64,000 bases of DNA, from NCBI GenBank assembly GCA_014802265.1, contig JAAVCP010000027.1:1-64000 (forward strand), given 5' to 3'. The translations under genes and the position numbers were made by a program. The DNA comes from Bacteroides sp. Lineage in GTDB: Bacteria; Bacteroidota; Bacteroidia; Bacteroidales; Muribaculaceae. Positions 52,526 to 62,776 of this stretch are shown in pieces (the first letter of the stretch is position 1; each line of letters opens with the position of its first letter). The notes under the pieces were generated by a model that did not search any database, was not told the DNA's origin, and worked only from the letters and a program-made list of their open reading frames with translations.

Positions 52526-52605
52526 TTAATAGTTTTCAATTACATCGTTAGAACAACATAAAGGAATTGAAAGACTAATGAATAATTCAGCATTTGATTA
52601 CATTT

Positions 52606-53694
52606 TTACCTCAATCGGCATATCGGTGGAATCCCTGATGAATTATTCTCTTTCATATTTGCCTGCCAGAATTTTATAGCATCCTTGGTCCAACCTTCGG
52701 CGACTGTTCCTAATCCGATTCCAAAACCGTGTCCCAGCCCCTCATATACATGAAATTCGGTCGGGATACCCATAGCTTCCAATTGTTGCAGACGGTAGTG
52801 CATTGTTCGCCAAGAGGCAATGCCGTCCCTATCACCTACGCAGACGTATGTAGGCGCATCATATTCCGAGGCAGTGTTATATCCCGTATATTGCATGATG
52901 ACTGCCGCGGGCTGAGGAATGTCGCTGCGTCCCGTCAGCTGGTAAAGGTAGCGTGCATTTCCAAGAGTTGCCGCCATACGCGCTCCGGCAGACCCACCCC
53001 ATAATGAATAATCAGTTGCCTTCACTCCTAATTGTGCAGCATTGTCATATATAAAGGTAATGGCTTGTGCAAGATCGTTGTAAGGATCGTCCGGACGGTA
53101 AATAAGTGCAAAGGCATTGTATCCGGCTTTGCTTATTTCCAAAGAATGAGGGAAACTGTCGTGCATGGCACCGACGTATGCAAATCCACCTCCGGCATTT
53201 GTTACGGCAAACGGTTTACCGGGTTCTCCGTAGAAACGGAATAATCCCGTGTATGCCTTTGAATTGTCGGCTGCGATCTGCTTCTGAGTGTAGATGGGAT
53301 AGAATATCTGCTTTCCGTTCTCAGCCTCTTTTTTCAGATAATTGAGAATTTCCACAGTCTTATCCACCGATATATGACTGTACCATACATACACGTCTGA
53401 AGTGCTGACTTGGGAAAGGGTCATGGACAGCGGAACATTTCTATCCACAGGAAACAACAGATGCCCGAAATCCTTAAATGCTGGATCACTGATTACATCT
53501 GCAACGGTTGATTGGGATGTGAAATAGGTTATATTTGTTTCTTTTCCTTTATTCTTTTCATTACTGCCGGGAGTCTTATTATCTGATGTCATATTATTTT
53601 CTATTATGGGTATCTCGGTTTCTGTCGAGCAAGATATTCCCAACATAGAACAACCAGCCAACAGACAATTTATGATACATCTATTTATTTTCAT
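52606..53694 (-). CDS. Alpha/beta-hydrolase-fold lipoprotein
   Basis: The 362-residue protein has a signal peptide with a lipobox (LGISC) and an esterase/lipase-type alpha/beta-hydrolase: GGGFAYVGAMHDSF (oxyanion region), the nucleophile elbow LWGGSAGARMA, YVCVGDRDGIA for the acid, and GLGHGFGIG with the His. It is a membrane-anchored serine esterase or peptidase-like hydrolase in the periplasm; the substrate is not known. Confidence 0.85.
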   Translation of the reverse strand: MKINRCIINCLLAGCSMLGISCSTETEIPIIENNMTSDNKTPGSNEKNKGKETNITYFTSQSTVADVISDPAFKDFGHLLFPVDRNVPLSMTLSQVSTSDVYVWYSHISVDKTVEILNYLKKEAENGKQIFYPIYTQKQIAADNSKAYTGLFRFYGEPGKPFAVTNAGGGFAYVGAMHDSFPHSLEISKAGYNAFALIYRPDDPYNDLAQAITFIYDNAAQLGVKATDYSLWGGSAGARMAATLGNARYLYQLTGRSDIPQPAAVIMQYTGYNTASEYDAPTYVCVGDRDGIASWRTMHYRLQQLEAMGIPTEFHVYEGLGHGFGIGLGTVAEGWTKDAIKFWQANMKENNSSGIPPICRLR

Positions 53695-53886
53695 TATGTA
53701 ACGATATTTTTATCGGCAAAGATACTGCACCCCAGTCTAATATGTGTTACGATATTTTCGGTGTGCTTTTCAAAAAATACGGATAATCGGGTTGTATCAT
53801 ATAATTCATGAACCAAGATAGTCATATTCGGAATTTATGAAATCGTTCACCGTAATTTTTATACGAGCTGGATGTCAAAGATAAAG

Positions 53887-53894
53887 TAATTTTG
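53887..53894 (+). promoter_or_regulatory. -7 box of the flavodoxin/M28 pair
   Basis: TAATTTTG, 26 nt before ATG 53921. No clear -33. Confidence 0.45.
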
Positions 53895-53920
53895 CGGATT
53901 AAATTATAAATTGAATCACC

Positions 53921-54541
53921 ATGCGAAAAAAATCATTTCATGCAATACCTATAATTCTCTTTGTTATAACTCTATTGCATGGATGCACAAAGTTTACCGG
54001 CTCAAAAGTTCCATTATATACAGGAGATACTATCTCTGTGTCGGATAACCCGAAAGTGTTGGTAGCGTATTTCAGTTATGGAGGTAATACCAAGAAAGTT
54101 GCCGACGCCATAGCCGGACATACCAAAGCTGATTTATTCAGAATTGAGAGAGCGGAACCATACTCTGAGGAATTTCGTAAATGTGCAGAGGATGCGAAAC
54201 ACGAGCTGGATGACTCAATCATTCCATCTCTAAGAGGGAAATTAACCGACCTTGAATCTTATGATGTTATTTTCGTAGGGTGTCCTGTCTGGTGGCATAC
54301 TGTGCCGATGCCAGTACTCTCATTTCTCACCGACTCGTCATACACCTTTGAAGGTAAGATCATTGTTCCGTTTTGTTCATACGCGAATATGTTTCCGCAT
54401 GAGACTTTATTGGAAATAGTCAATCGCACTCCAAGATCCGTACATCCGTCCGGTTTTATATCTGAAGAAGGCGATACTACAGGCATATATAGGTGGTTAA
54501 ATACAATAAATCTACTTAAAACAGACAAAAATATAGAATGA
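53921..54541 (+). CDS. Flavodoxin-like lipoprotein
   Basis: The 206-residue protein has a lipobox (LLHGC) and a flavodoxin domain: LVAYFSYGGNTKKVADAIA is the FMN phosphate loop, and VGCPVWWHTVPMPVLSFL the second loop. It belongs to the same class as the flavodoxin at 28.5 kb and the partial one at the window end. The ORF overlaps the start of the M28 peptidase by 4 bp, so the two are co-translated, an unusual pairing. Confidence 0.85.
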   Translation: MRKKSFHAIPIILFVITLLHGCTKFTGSKVPLYTGDTISVSDNPKVLVAYFSYGGNTKKVADAIAGHTKADLFRIERAEPYSEEFRKCAEDAKHELDDSIIPSLRGKLTDLESYDVIFVGCPVWWHTVPMPVLSFLTDSSYTFEGKIIVPFCSYANMFPHETLLEIVNRTPRSVHPSGFISEEGDTTGIYRWLNTINLLKTDKNIE

Positions 54542-56070
54542 CAAAACGATTTCTTGTATGGATAGCGGCAATCGGCACGTGCTCCATGCTACAGGCGCAG
54601 ATAAGCCAGCCTGTTGAGATGGCTTACAAGGTTAAGGAGGCTGCATTCAGTCAATCCCACATCGACAGCCTCTCTCAATTCATGACCGATCATCTCGGGT
54701 CTCGTCTGGCTGCATCCAAGATGAAAGTCAGGGCAGAACAGATGGTGATTGACAAACTGAACGCATACGGCTTTGATAACGCCCGGATCGAATTTGCTTC
54801 AGATTTCTCAAAAGGTGGTTGGGACAATGAAAAAAACTATGTGGCAATGACAGCTCCTTATTATTGCAGTTTTGCTGCTAATCCCAAGGCATGGTCTGGT
54901 AGTACAGACGGTCTCGTAAAAGCAGAGTGTGTGCTTCTTGAAGTGAACGACACAACGGAACTTGCAAAATATAAGGGACATCTTGATGGAAAAATTGTTA
55001 TCTTGCCTCCGACGCAGGAATATGAACTCTCGTTCCGCCCGATGGCAAAAAGATATACTGAAGAAGAACTCGCAGAAATGACTAAGGATATCCGTCCTTC
55101 TGATCCTTGGGGACGTTGGAACGGCGGAAACGGCAACAGACATGCGTTACGAAATACCATTGACTCCCTTATAAAACTGGAGTCGCCGGTTGCTGTCATT
55201 GTCGGTGACGGGACATTCAATATCCCCGGTTCTCGTGGTGTGAACTACAAGGTCGGCGAAGCCGAACCTGTTCCGGAAATAGTGCTGCCGATTGAAGACC
55301 ATGGAAGAATGGTACGACTGATCAAATCCGGAGAAAATGTCGAAATGGAGATTGATGTCCGTAATACCTTTACCGATAATCAGAAAATAAACAATATCAT
55401 TGCCGAAATTCCCGGCTGTGACCCTAAGCTCAAGAATGAAGTGGTTCTTCTCGGTGCGCATCTTGACTCATGGCATGGAGGAACAGGTTGTGCAGACAAT
55501 GCTTCAGGCTGTATCACCATGATGGAAGCCATACGGATTTTGAAGTCTCTTGACATCAAACCACGTCGCACAATCCGTCTTGCTCTATGGGGTGGAGAGG
55601 AACAGGGATTGTATGGCTCCCGTGGATATGCCAATAAAAACCTTTACGACAACAATGAAAACAAACTTAAGCCGGGCTATGATGATTTTGCGCTATATTT
55701 GAATATGGATTTTGGCTCAGGTCGATTCAAGGGCATATATCTTGAAGAAAACGATATGGCCCTTCCATATTTCGAGGCTTGGAAGAAACCTCTGATTTCT
55801 CTGGGCTTCGACACTTTCTCACCGAGCAAGGTCGGCAGCACAGACCACGTGAGTTTCTCTCGTCTTGGATTACCCTCCTATCAGTTTATTCAGGATCCTC
55901 TCGACTACTTCCGTACATATCATACTACTATGGATACATACGAACGGCTTTCTCTCGATGACTTGAAAGTCAACGCCGCAATAGTGGCATGGCTGGCATA
56001 TTCAGCAGCTATGGATGACACCCATATCCCTGTTAAACCCGGCTATCCGGAAAAGTTAAATAAAAAATAA
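54538..56070 (+). CDS. M28-family zinc peptidase, secreted
   Basis: The 510-residue protein has a signal peptide (MTKRFLVWIAAIGTCSMLQAQ), a PA-like insert (residues about 110-260) and the M28 catalytic domain with the full zinc set: GAHLDSW, CADNASG, GGEEQG (catalytic Glu plus ligand), NMDFGSG and YHTTMDTYE. It cleaves N-terminal or C-terminal residues from peptides, most like carboxypeptidase Q. It is coupled to the flavodoxin gene. A terminator follows at 56090-56126. Confidence 0.9.
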   Translation: MTKRFLVWIAAIGTCSMLQAQISQPVEMAYKVKEAAFSQSHIDSLSQFMTDHLGSRLAASKMKVRAEQMVIDKLNAYGFDNARIEFASDFSKGGWDNEKNYVAMTAPYYCSFAANPKAWSGSTDGLVKAECVLLEVNDTTELAKYKGHLDGKIVILPPTQEYELSFRPMAKRYTEEELAEMTKDIRPSDPWGRWNGGNGNRHALRNTIDSLIKLESPVAVIVGDGTFNIPGSRGVNYKVGEAEPVPEIVLPIEDHGRMVRLIKSGENVEMEIDVRNTFTDNQKINNIIAEIPGCDPKLKNEVVLLGAHLDSWHGGTGCADNASGCITMMEAIRILKSLDIKPRRTIRLALWGGEEQGLYGSRGYANKNLYDNNENKLKPGYDDFALYLNMDFGSGRFKGIYLEENDMALPYFEAWKKPLISLGFDTFSPSKVGSTDHVSFSRLGLPSYQFIQDPLDYFRTYHTTMDTYERLSLDDLKVNAAIVAWLAYSAAMDDTHIPVKPGYPEKLNKK

Positions 56071-56089
56071 GAATAATGTAAGCTAATGA

Positions 56090-56126
56090 AAAGGGAGCGG
56101 CATTAATTATTGATGCTGCTCCCTTT
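56090..56126. terminator. Bidirectional terminator after the M28 gene
   Basis: AAAGGGAGCGGCAT (56090-56103) pairs with ATGCTGCTCCCTTT (56113-56126), one mismatch. It separates the M28 gene from the convergent AraC gene. Confidence 0.7.
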
Positions 56127-56147
56127 CGCTACCTATTAATTAGTTTA

Positions 56148-56963
56148 TTATTCTCTATAATCTGATGGGCTCATGCCGAGATAGTTCTGAACATAACGAC
56201 TGAAATATGCAGGAGATGAGAAGTTGAACATATCTGCAATCTGTACAAATGTATTTTTCTTATTTCTTAACTGGCGTGATATATCAAGAGCCGTATAACG
56301 GTTAATCCAGAAGTTGGCTGAATGTCCGCTGACTTTCTTGCATACTTCCGAAAGATATTTTGCGCTTACGCATAGTTCAGAAGCATAGTAAGTGACCTCG
56401 CGGTGCTTACGATATATGCCTGAGTCAAGCAACTCGAAGAACCGTGTCATTATTGAAGCAAATTGCGGTGTTAAGGAGTTTTCACCATATAACCACGCAT
56501 GGAAATCAAAGAAATCAAGAATCATCAGCTGGATGGCACATCTCAGACTTTCTTCATAGAACACAAAACCCTTGGTGTCATAACGATATTTCACTCCGGT
56601 GAAATCTTGAAGGCATAGATTGAACTGAGCCTGATTAAGATTCATAATCGGGTTCATGAAAAGAGCGAGCTGTCCTTTCATTCCATAGTTTGATTGCGGT
56701 GTGCAGTGCTCTACAAATCCTTTGTCAATATATATGACCATTACCTTGAAGTCATCTGATACGGTCAGATTGGTTACAAGCTCTCCCTTGCGGATAATCA
56801 AAAGGTCGTGACTTACAAAAGAAAAATGCTTGCCGTTGAAATCAAATTCGGCACTACCATCAAGACATAAAGCATGAGCGAGGTAGCCATCCATTTTTTC
56901 GGAGGCTATCTCGCTCAAGGTCTCTGTGATGATTATTTTATTGAATTCTTTGTTATAATCCAT
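56148..56963 (-). CDS. AraC-family transcriptional regulator (1)
   Basis: ATG 56963 is chosen over a TTG at 56969 and agrees with the N terminus of its paralog at 62777. The 271-residue protein has a cupin-like N-terminal sensing part (AHALCLDGSAEFDFNGKHF and HDLLIIRKGELVTNL) and a C-terminal AraC helix-turn-helix pair (LCVSAKYLSEVCKKVSG, FVQIADMFNFSSPAYFSRYVQ, then YLGMSPSDYRE). It is the last gene of a six-gene operon and probably controls it. Confidence 0.9.
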   Translation of the reverse strand: MDYNKEFNKIIITETLSEIASEKMDGYLAHALCLDGSAEFDFNGKHFSFVSHDLLIIRKGELVTNLTVSDDFKVMVIYIDKGFVEHCTPQSNYGMKGQLALFMNPIMNLNQAQFNLCLQDFTGVKYRYDTKGFVFYEESLRCAIQLMILDFFDFHAWLYGENSLTPQFASIMTRFFELLDSGIYRKHREVTYYASELCVSAKYLSEVCKKVSGHSANFWINRYTALDISRQLRNKKNTFVQIADMFNFSSPAYFSRYVQNYLGMSPSDYRE

Positions 56964-56971
56964 ACGCAAAG

Positions 56972-58033
56972 TTAGTCATTTTTTGCGAATTTTTTATTAA
57001 GCCAACTTGTCAAATGATTGGCAATGACATCGTTATTCAATTCCTGCATAAGGAAATGACTATTTCCGCGGATACCGATTTCAGGTAATACCACCAGCGT
57101 GGCGTCACCGCCATGATGATTGACTGCCGCGACAAACTCCCTCGCCATTTTCAATCTCACTTCCCAATTGCTGCCGCCAAGTGTGGTAGCATTATTCTCA
57201 GGAATATAATCGCCGAAATAGATTATTATAGGCTTCTTGGTGAGTTCCATGAACTGCTCAACCGGAACTGGAACACCTGAAAGTCCTCCGGTCAGACCTG
57301 GTAATGGTTCAGGCACTTCTCCTTCCGGGAATACGAAACCGCCCGGTTCCAGAGAAGCAACACCCTTGATTTCGGGATTACGCATCGCTGCTATCCATCC
57401 GGGAAAACCTCCGGCAGAATGAGTCACGAGAATTTGGTCGCCCAATTTCTTTGCCATGGCATCAAGTGCCGGAACATCAAGCTGGTGATTACTCAAATCT
57501 GGCACCATCTGGCGGAAGAAATTACTTACGCTTAGAGAGTCCTTCGGAAACTGAATGCCCTCGTTCCACTCCGGCCATATTCCCATGCGCCAGATGTCGA
57601 ACCAAAACATTTCATCGGCGACAGGCTCAACAGTGACAGTAGAACTTGTACGCGATGCGTGTCCGCGACCGGGAAGGTCAAGAACGTATGTAGGGAACCC
57701 CTTTGCCAAAAGAAGAGTGGCGAAACCGGGGCGGTCATCGGGTGTGGTTTCCCAACATACACCGTCGCCACCATATCCATGGACGAATACCAGAGGAAGT
57801 CCTTTTACATCTTTGGGTATCTGGTACCGGGCAAAAGCATGATCACAGCGATAACTCTGTCCTGCCTGATCTTGCTCGGCCCATCCGACAAATGTGTCAG
57901 GGTCAAACGTACCGGGGCGCTGAATCGTTGTACCTCCAACCGGAAACTGTCCCTGCCGGCTGATGACAATATCGGTAGAAAATGCAGGTATGGATGCCAT
58001 AAGTATTGCTATTGAAAATATTATGTTTTTCAT
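56972..58033 (-). CDS. Secreted alpha/beta-hydrolase
   Basis: The 353-residue protein has a signal peptide (MKNIIFSIAILMASIPAFST) and an alpha/beta-hydrolase fold: FVHGYGGDGVCWE, the nucleophile elbow VTHSAGGFPGW, and GNSHFLMQE with the late His. It is a secreted serine hydrolase, possibly an esterase. It overlaps the cupin/CMD gene stop by 4 bp (58030-58033). Confidence 0.85.
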   Translation of the reverse strand: MKNIIFSIAILMASIPAFSTDIVISRQGQFPVGGTTIQRPGTFDPDTFVGWAEQDQAGQSYRCDHAFARYQIPKDVKGLPLVFVHGYGGDGVCWETTPDDRPGFATLLLAKGFPTYVLDLPGRGHASRTSSTVTVEPVADEMFWFDIWRMGIWPEWNEGIQFPKDSLSVSNFFRQMVPDLSNHQLDVPALDAMAKKLGDQILVTHSAGGFPGWIAAMRNPEIKGVASLEPGGFVFPEGEVPEPLPGLTGGLSGVPVPVEQFMELTKKPIIIYFGDYIPENNATTLGGSNWEVRLKMAREFVAAVNHHGGDATLVVLPEIGIRGNSHFLMQELNNDVIANHLTSWLNKKFAKND

Positions 58034-59127
58034 TGTCCAACGATTTTACGGATTGGTGCGGTCTTTTCGGGGCCCATATTATACTCGATAATATCAAGCA
58101 GGGCGTTCAGTTGCGGTGTCGTAACTCCAAGATGACGACATATAGCTATGTGACCGCCTGCCATCGGTTCGACACCTCCGAGAGCTGTAAGGATAGAAAC
58201 GGTTGCAAGTTCACGATCGGTGTAGGGTAATACGCCGCGGCCAAAGATGTCAGCGAATAGATGCTCCTTGAGGAAACGATTGATGCCCGGTGCGAAATCT
58301 TCATACCACGGGGCAGGTGCATCCACCGGAATTCCTGAAAGTTCACTGAGTGTTTTTGCCCCCTGACCATATTTGTCAATATCACTGACAACGGCTGCAC
58401 TTTCGCCTTCAGGGTCATTGATGCCGGCAGTGACACGCTGATCAAGCACATTCTTGAATACACCTAACGCTGTAAGGCTTCGAGGGAAACCACAGTAAGC
58501 GTATGCCTGAATGAGAAGTTCCTTGATTTCGTTGACTGTCAACCCGTCGTCAAGTCCTTTGGCAAGTGCTCGGGCAAGTTTTTCCTTATCCCCGACCGCA
58601 GTAAATGAAGCGATTTCAACAATATCCTGCTGCCGTGGAGTCAGCTCGGTTATTTGCACAGGGTTAGCAGTGGACTCAATATATTCCTCCTCGACAACCG
58701 GAGAAAGCCAGGTAACTTCATTATTTTCAGGGTTACATTCGATAGCGATATGAGCGAACCAGCTGTCGGGGGCTGCGCCATGCCAGTGCTCTACATTCGG
58801 GGTAATCTCGACAATATCACCAGTGTAAAGACGACGTGCGGGTTTACCTTTTTCCTGATAATATCCAACTCCGGCAGTGGCAATGAGAATCTGCCCGCCA
58901 CTGTGTCGGTGCCAGTTGTTGCGGCAACCCGGCTCAAAGGTAACATTGAACATCGGAACGTTGAGCTCTTTCTCGTGGCTAAGCGGATAAAGCCACGCCG
59001 TACCGATAAAGTTTGGATTTCCCTCCATCGCCTTTCCGGCAGGATAAGGCTGCTTGAAATCATTTATATTTGTAGCCATATACATAAATGGTAGAATTGT
59101 CAGTAATGAAATCAAAAATCTTTTCAT
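58030..59127 (-). CDS. Cupin / carboxymuconolactone decarboxylase fusion, secreted
   Basis: The 365-residue protein has a signal-like start, a cupin barrel (residues about 45-135: NNWHRHSGGQILIATAGVG and VEHWHGAAPDS provide the His ligands) and two carboxymuconolactone-decarboxylase-type domains (RQQDIVEIASFTAVGDKEKL with AYCGFPRSL, and later DRELATVSILTALGG, with AGGHI). The CMD folds have the AhpD-like helix bundle but their Cys pair is absent, so peroxidase activity is unlikely. Such fusions accompany alpha/beta-hydrolases and oxidoreductases in Bacteroidetes and may act on small aromatic or lactone compounds. Confidence 0.85.
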   Translation of the reverse strand: MKRFLISLLTILPFMYMATNINDFKQPYPAGKAMEGNPNFIGTAWLYPLSHEKELNVPMFNVTFEPGCRNNWHRHSGGQILIATAGVGYYQEKGKPARRLYTGDIVEITPNVEHWHGAAPDSWFAHIAIECNPENNEVTWLSPVVEEEYIESTANPVQITELTPRQQDIVEIASFTAVGDKEKLARALAKGLDDGLTVNEIKELLIQAYAYCGFPRSLTALGVFKNVLDQRVTAGINDPEGESAAVVSDIDKYGQGAKTLSELSGIPVDAPAPWYEDFAPGINRFLKEHLFADIFGRGVLPYTDRELATVSILTALGGVEPMAGGHIAICRHLGVTTPQLNALLDIIEYNMGPEKTAPIRKIVGQ

Positions 59128-59139
59128 TTATTTAAAGAT

Positions 59140-60120
59140 TTACAGGTTGTCGGACAGGAAAATGGCAATCTGCTGGATAGCGACCTTCACATATGGGTCT
59201 TGGTCATACATGTCGAAGTGAGAGGCAAGCCCAACCGTATAAAGCCCCTTGTTGGTCACACCAGCGTTATTGAACATCTCCTCTGCCATCTGACGTGTGA
59301 AAGCGTTTTCTGAAGTGATAACGAGATACGGCACCTTGAGCTGTTTGATCTCCTCTGTGGGATGAAAATCAATCCAAGACTCCTCTGACCATGACACTAC
59401 GTCAGGCGACCATCCGGGTATATGACCGCGCGAGTCATTATAGTAATACGGTGCGCCAATGGCGTCCTCCGGCATAAGGTTGATATATTTCACCGGGGCG
59501 GTTCCGGCTTCGTATGCTTCGCGGTCTTTGACAGCCTCTTTGAGAGGAACAACGAGGAAACTGTTCATTACCGTAAACGGCACAATGCTCACCAGCAGTT
59601 TGATTCGCGGGTCCTGCACTGTAGCGTGCGCCATATAACTTCCGGAGCCGCAGATGCCCACTCCGGCGATTCGGTCTTTATCTACATCCGGACGTGACTG
59701 TAGATATGTAACGGCTGCCTTGATGTCGCTTGCTTTACGGTCGGGGTTCTCATAGCGTCTTGGTTCACCCTCACTCTCTCCGAATGTAGTGTAATCGAAA
59801 ACGAGAGTCGTGTAGCCTAACGCCGCGAGTTTGGATGCATACAGGCTTTGTGTCTGCTCTTTAATGGAAGCCATTGGACCGCAGACTACAATAGCCGGAA
59901 GGACGGCTTGTTCCGTGACATTCTGAGGCCGGAACAAAATGCCCGAAATTCGGAGTGAGTATTCATCGTTCATAAACGATACTTTTTCCTTCACCACATT
60001 CGTCATCATTTTTGTCGTGACGGGCGTGACTTCTGATTTCGAGTTCACCTCTGCTTTTGTATTCATTGATATAGCCATAATTGTTGCAATCAATAGAATG
60101 GTTTTACTTAATTTATTCAT
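59140..60120 (-). CDS. Secreted dienelactone-hydrolase-like alpha/beta-hydrolase
   Basis: The 326-residue protein starts at ATG 60120 (8-bp overlap with the malic-enzyme stop; a GTG start at 60132 is less likely). A signal peptide ([23 protein letters not shown]) precedes an alpha/beta-hydrolase with [11 protein letters not shown], a Cys/Gly nucleophile-elbow variant (GICGSG), [12 protein letters not shown] and SHFDMYDQ with the His. Cys at the elbow resembles dienelactone hydrolases. It is related to the gene at 61462. Confidence 0.82.
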   Translation of the reverse strand: MNKLSKTILLIATIMAISMNTKAEVNSKSEVTPVTTKMMTNVVKEKVSFMNDEYSLRISGILFRPQNVTEQAVLPAIVVCGPMASIKEQTQSLYASKLAALGYTTLVFDYTTFGESEGEPRRYENPDRKASDIKAAVTYLQSRPDVDKDRIAGVGICGSGSYMAHATVQDPRIKLLVSIVPFTVMNSFLVVPLKEAVKDREAYEAGTAPVKYINLMPEDAIGAPYYYNDSRGHIPGWSPDVVSWSEESWIDFHPTEEIKQLKVPYLVITSENAFTRQMAEEMFNNAGVTNKGLYTVGLASHFDMYDQDPYVKVAIQQIAIFLSDNL

Positions 60121-61450
60121 AACGGTGTTCACAAGTTGCTTGTGCGTGCTGGAGATACTCCATCATCGAATCATTGGAGCAGATTATTTTTTCAAGTTGA
60201 CGGCAATAGGCGTCCATATCCTCGATTTCATGACGGGCAACGCCACTTTCCTGCGCTGCTTTTATGACAGCCGGTGCAACCGTTGTAAGCAAACGTCTGT
60301 CGAATGGCTTGGGAAGGATATAATCAGGTCCGAACTGAAGATTTTTATCTCCGTAAACTTTTGCTACATTTTCAGGTACCGGTTGATGGGCAAGTTCAGC
60401 TATTGCTTTAGCCGCAGCAATCTTCATTTCCTCGTTGATAGCGGTAGCACGGCAATCGAGAGCGCCACGGAAGATATAAGGGAAGCCAAGCACATTATTA
60501 ATCTGATTGGGATAATCCGATCTGCCGGTCGCGAACACAATATCGCTGCGGGTTGCTATAGCTTTTTCATAGCTTATTTCCGGATCGGGGTTTGCTAAAG
60601 CAAAAACAATAGGTCGGGGTGCCATAGACAAAAGCATTTCAGGAGTCATTACATTTGCAACAGAAAGTCCTAAGAAAACATCCGCATCTTTGAGAGCATC
60701 CGCCAAACTATTAATATCCTCACGCGATGTTGCAAACTCGCGTTTATAAGGATTAAGATCTGACCTACGCTTGCTTATTACGCCTTTACTATCGCACATG
60801 ACGATATTCTCTGGCCGAACTCCAAGTTGCATATAGAGTTTTGTGCAAGCCATTGCAGCTGCACCCGCACCATTCACGACAAGGCGTACATCGCCGATAT
60901 TCTTACCTTGAATCTCAAGCGCGTTGATTAATCCGGCTCCCGAAATTATGGCTGTGCCATGCTGGTCATCGTGCATGACGGGAATATTACATCGACTACG
61001 AAGACGCTCCTCTATCTCAAAACATTGTGGAGCTTTAATATCTTCAAGATTGATACCTCCAAACGTCGGCGCAAGATACGACACCGCTTCAACGAAGCGA
61101 TCCACATCAGTCTGATCCACTTCTATATCAAAAGCATCTATTCCTGCAAAAATTTTGAAAAGTAGTGCCTTACCTTCCATTACAGGTTTTGCAGCCTCAG
61201 CACCTATATCTCCTAATCCCAGCACTGCTGTGCCGTTTGATATAACTGCTACAAGATTACCCCGGTTGGTATAGTCGAAGGATTTTACGCCATTGTCGCG
61301 GATTTCAAGACAAGGATATGCAACTCCCGGAGAATAAGCCAACGACAAGTCTTCCGGAGTGGAATACGGTTTTGTCGGGACTATCTCTATCTTACCCGGT
61401 ATCGGATTTTTATGATAGTCAAGAGCCTGTTGTTTCAAATCTCTTTTCAT
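60113..61450 (-). CDS. NAD(P)-dependent malic enzyme
   Basis: The 445-residue protein has [20 protein letters not shown], the malic N-terminal domain with [12 protein letters not shown] (Asp metal ligands), then a Rossmann domain ([15 protein letters not shown]) and [19 protein letters not shown]. It decarboxylates malate to pyruvate with reduction of NAD(P). It lacks the C-terminal phosphotransacetylase-like domain of the long type. It is in an operon with three hydrolases, a cupin/CMD fusion and an AraC regulator, where it could supply NADPH. Confidence 0.93.
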   Translation of the reverse strand: MKRDLKQQALDYHKNPIPGKIEIVPTKPYSTPEDLSLAYSPGVAYPCLEIRDNGVKSFDYTNRGNLVAVISNGTAVLGLGDIGAEAAKPVMEGKALLFKIFAGIDAFDIEVDQTDVDRFVEAVSYLAPTFGGINLEDIKAPQCFEIEERLRSRCNIPVMHDDQHGTAIISGAGLINALEIQGKNIGDVRLVVNGAGAAAMACTKLYMQLGVRPENIVMCDSKGVISKRRSDLNPYKREFATSREDINSLADALKDADVFLGLSVANVMTPEMLLSMAPRPIVFALANPDPEISYEKAIATRSDIVFATGRSDYPNQINNVLGFPYIFRGALDCRATAINEEMKIAAAKAIAELAHQPVPENVAKVYGDKNLQFGPDYILPKPFDRRLLTTVAPAVIKAAQESGVARHEIEDMDAYCRQLEKIICSNDSMMEYLQHAQATCEHRYE

Positions 61451-61461
61451 GTATAGTTGTA

Positions 61462-62511
61462 TTAAAGTTTATTACCGAAGAATTCCGTAAGCTTCTCAAC
61501 TTCCTGATCCACATATTCAGGAACATAGTAGGTCTGGATATGAGTTGCCCCGGGTATTAGAAAAAGTTCCTTGTCGGTGGTACCGGTTGCCTTTTCAAAA
61601 GCATCGGATGTCATATAGAATGTATCTGCCTTGTTACCTGCCATCATCAGCAGCGGAGCGTTGATGAGTTCGATTTGGTCAGTTGCATCCCAAGACATCA
61701 AATCCATAAGACTCTCCATAGTGTAGCGGAACGTGGAGTTGGGATGAGCATGAGTGCGGTTATAATAGATTGCGCCCTCACGGTAAAGGTCAAAGGGAAG
61801 TTTTTCGATCTCTTCATCCGTCAGGTTCATATCTCCGGTATAGACTATCTCACCGGTCGTCACCCGTTTTTCACGTGCGTCGGAAGCCTCTTTCAGACGT
61901 TTCTGGATAGTTGGCATCGCAGAGTCCATGAAACCGTTGCGGCGTACCCGTCCGGAATTAAACATACTCAACGTGGCTACCGCCTTAAACCTCTTGTCGC
62001 TTTTAGCCGCGCCAAGAGTATAGCCTCCGCCTCCACACACACCGAAGGCGCCGATACGGGCAGAATCAACTCCGGGATATTGCGATATGAAATCGGCCAT
62101 ACCATGAATATCGTTTATGCGGTAATATGGTTTGTCTGTGTGACGGGGCTCCCCTCCGCTCGCACCCTGAAATGAAGCGTCGGCAGCAATGGTTATATAA
62201 CCCTTTTCGGCTAATCTTTGAGCAAAAAGGCCTGCAACCTGCTCTTTAGTTCCTCCATTCGGGTGGGCAATGATTATCGCAGGATACTGTTTTTCCTGAG
62301 GATTGTAATCAGCAGGTGTATAGACGTTGGCAGAAACCTCAATCCCATCAAGGTTGTAATTTACGGGGTGAATGTTTACTTTTCCGGGCACATTCTCAGT
62401 AATGGCATTTTCATATACCAATCCCCACGGATTGTTCTGTGCGCGCAGAACAGGTCCAAAGTTCAATGCGGCGGTAGCCATAAATAAAATTTTTATAAGT
62501 TTATATTTCAT
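61462..62511 (-). CDS. Secreted alpha/beta-hydrolase, first gene of the operon
   Basis: The 349-residue protein has a signal peptide ([24 protein letters not shown]). The fold shows [12 protein letters not shown], the nucleophile elbow [12 protein letters not shown] (Cys elbow as in dienelactone hydrolases), and [15 protein letters not shown] with the late His. It is a paralog of the gene at 59140. It is 11 bp before the malic enzyme gene and opens the six-gene operon. Confidence 0.83.
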   Translation of the reverse strand: MKYKLIKILFMATAALNFGPVLRAQNNPWGLVYENAITENVPGKVNIHPVNYNLDGIEVSANVYTPADYNPQEKQYPAIIIAHPNGGTKEQVAGLFAQRLAEKGYITIAADASFQGASGGEPRHTDKPYYRINDIHGMADFISQYPGVDSARIGAFGVCGGGGYTLGAAKSDKRFKAVATLSMFNSGRVRRNGFMDSAMPTIQKRLKEASDAREKRVTTGEIVYTGDMNLTDEEIEKLPFDLYREGAIYYNRTHAHPNSTFRYTMESLMDLMSWDATDQIELINAPLLMMAGNKADTFYMTSDAFEKATGTTDKELFLIPGATHIQTYYVPEYVDQEVEKLTEFFGNKL

Positions 62512-62520
62512 TATTTGTAA

Positions 62521-62552
62521 AATTATTGTGTTTCAAGACACAAACAATAATT
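62521..62552 (-). promoter_or_regulatory. Inverted repeat upstream of the six-gene operon
   Basis: AATTATTG (62521-62528) and CAATAATT (62545-62552) are inverted arms with a 16-nt spacer containing a nested TGT/ACA. It lies 10 nt before the operon's first start codon. Candidate operator; no strong promoter box was recognised. Confidence 0.4.
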
Positions 62553-62726
62553 AAACAAATACGTTTTACGACGGATTTTGACAGACTTCGGTATGTCTTA
62601 CACTTTTTTCGGGAAATTATATTTTTAGCCCACTGAAATACTTAGAAATAAGTAACTGTCAAAATTAATGAACATATAATTAGGAAGGAGTTTTGAAAAT
62701 ATTCATAGTGAAGAACTGATTAAAAC

Positions 62727-62774
62727 AGGAATCGCACTAAATAGTAGTAGACTACCAAATTCAATGCGATTCCT
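62727..62774 (-). terminator. Terminator of the AraC (2) gene
   Basis: AGGAATCGCA (62727-62736) and TGCGATTCCT (62765-62774) pair, directly after the stop at 62777; the minus strand continues with GTTTTAATC. Confidence 0.65.
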
Positions 62775-62776
62775 AC

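Noticed and set aside
62521-62552. Inverted repeat as an AraC site
   Set aside because: AraC proteins usually bind direct repeats, so I list it only as an unspecified operator candidate.
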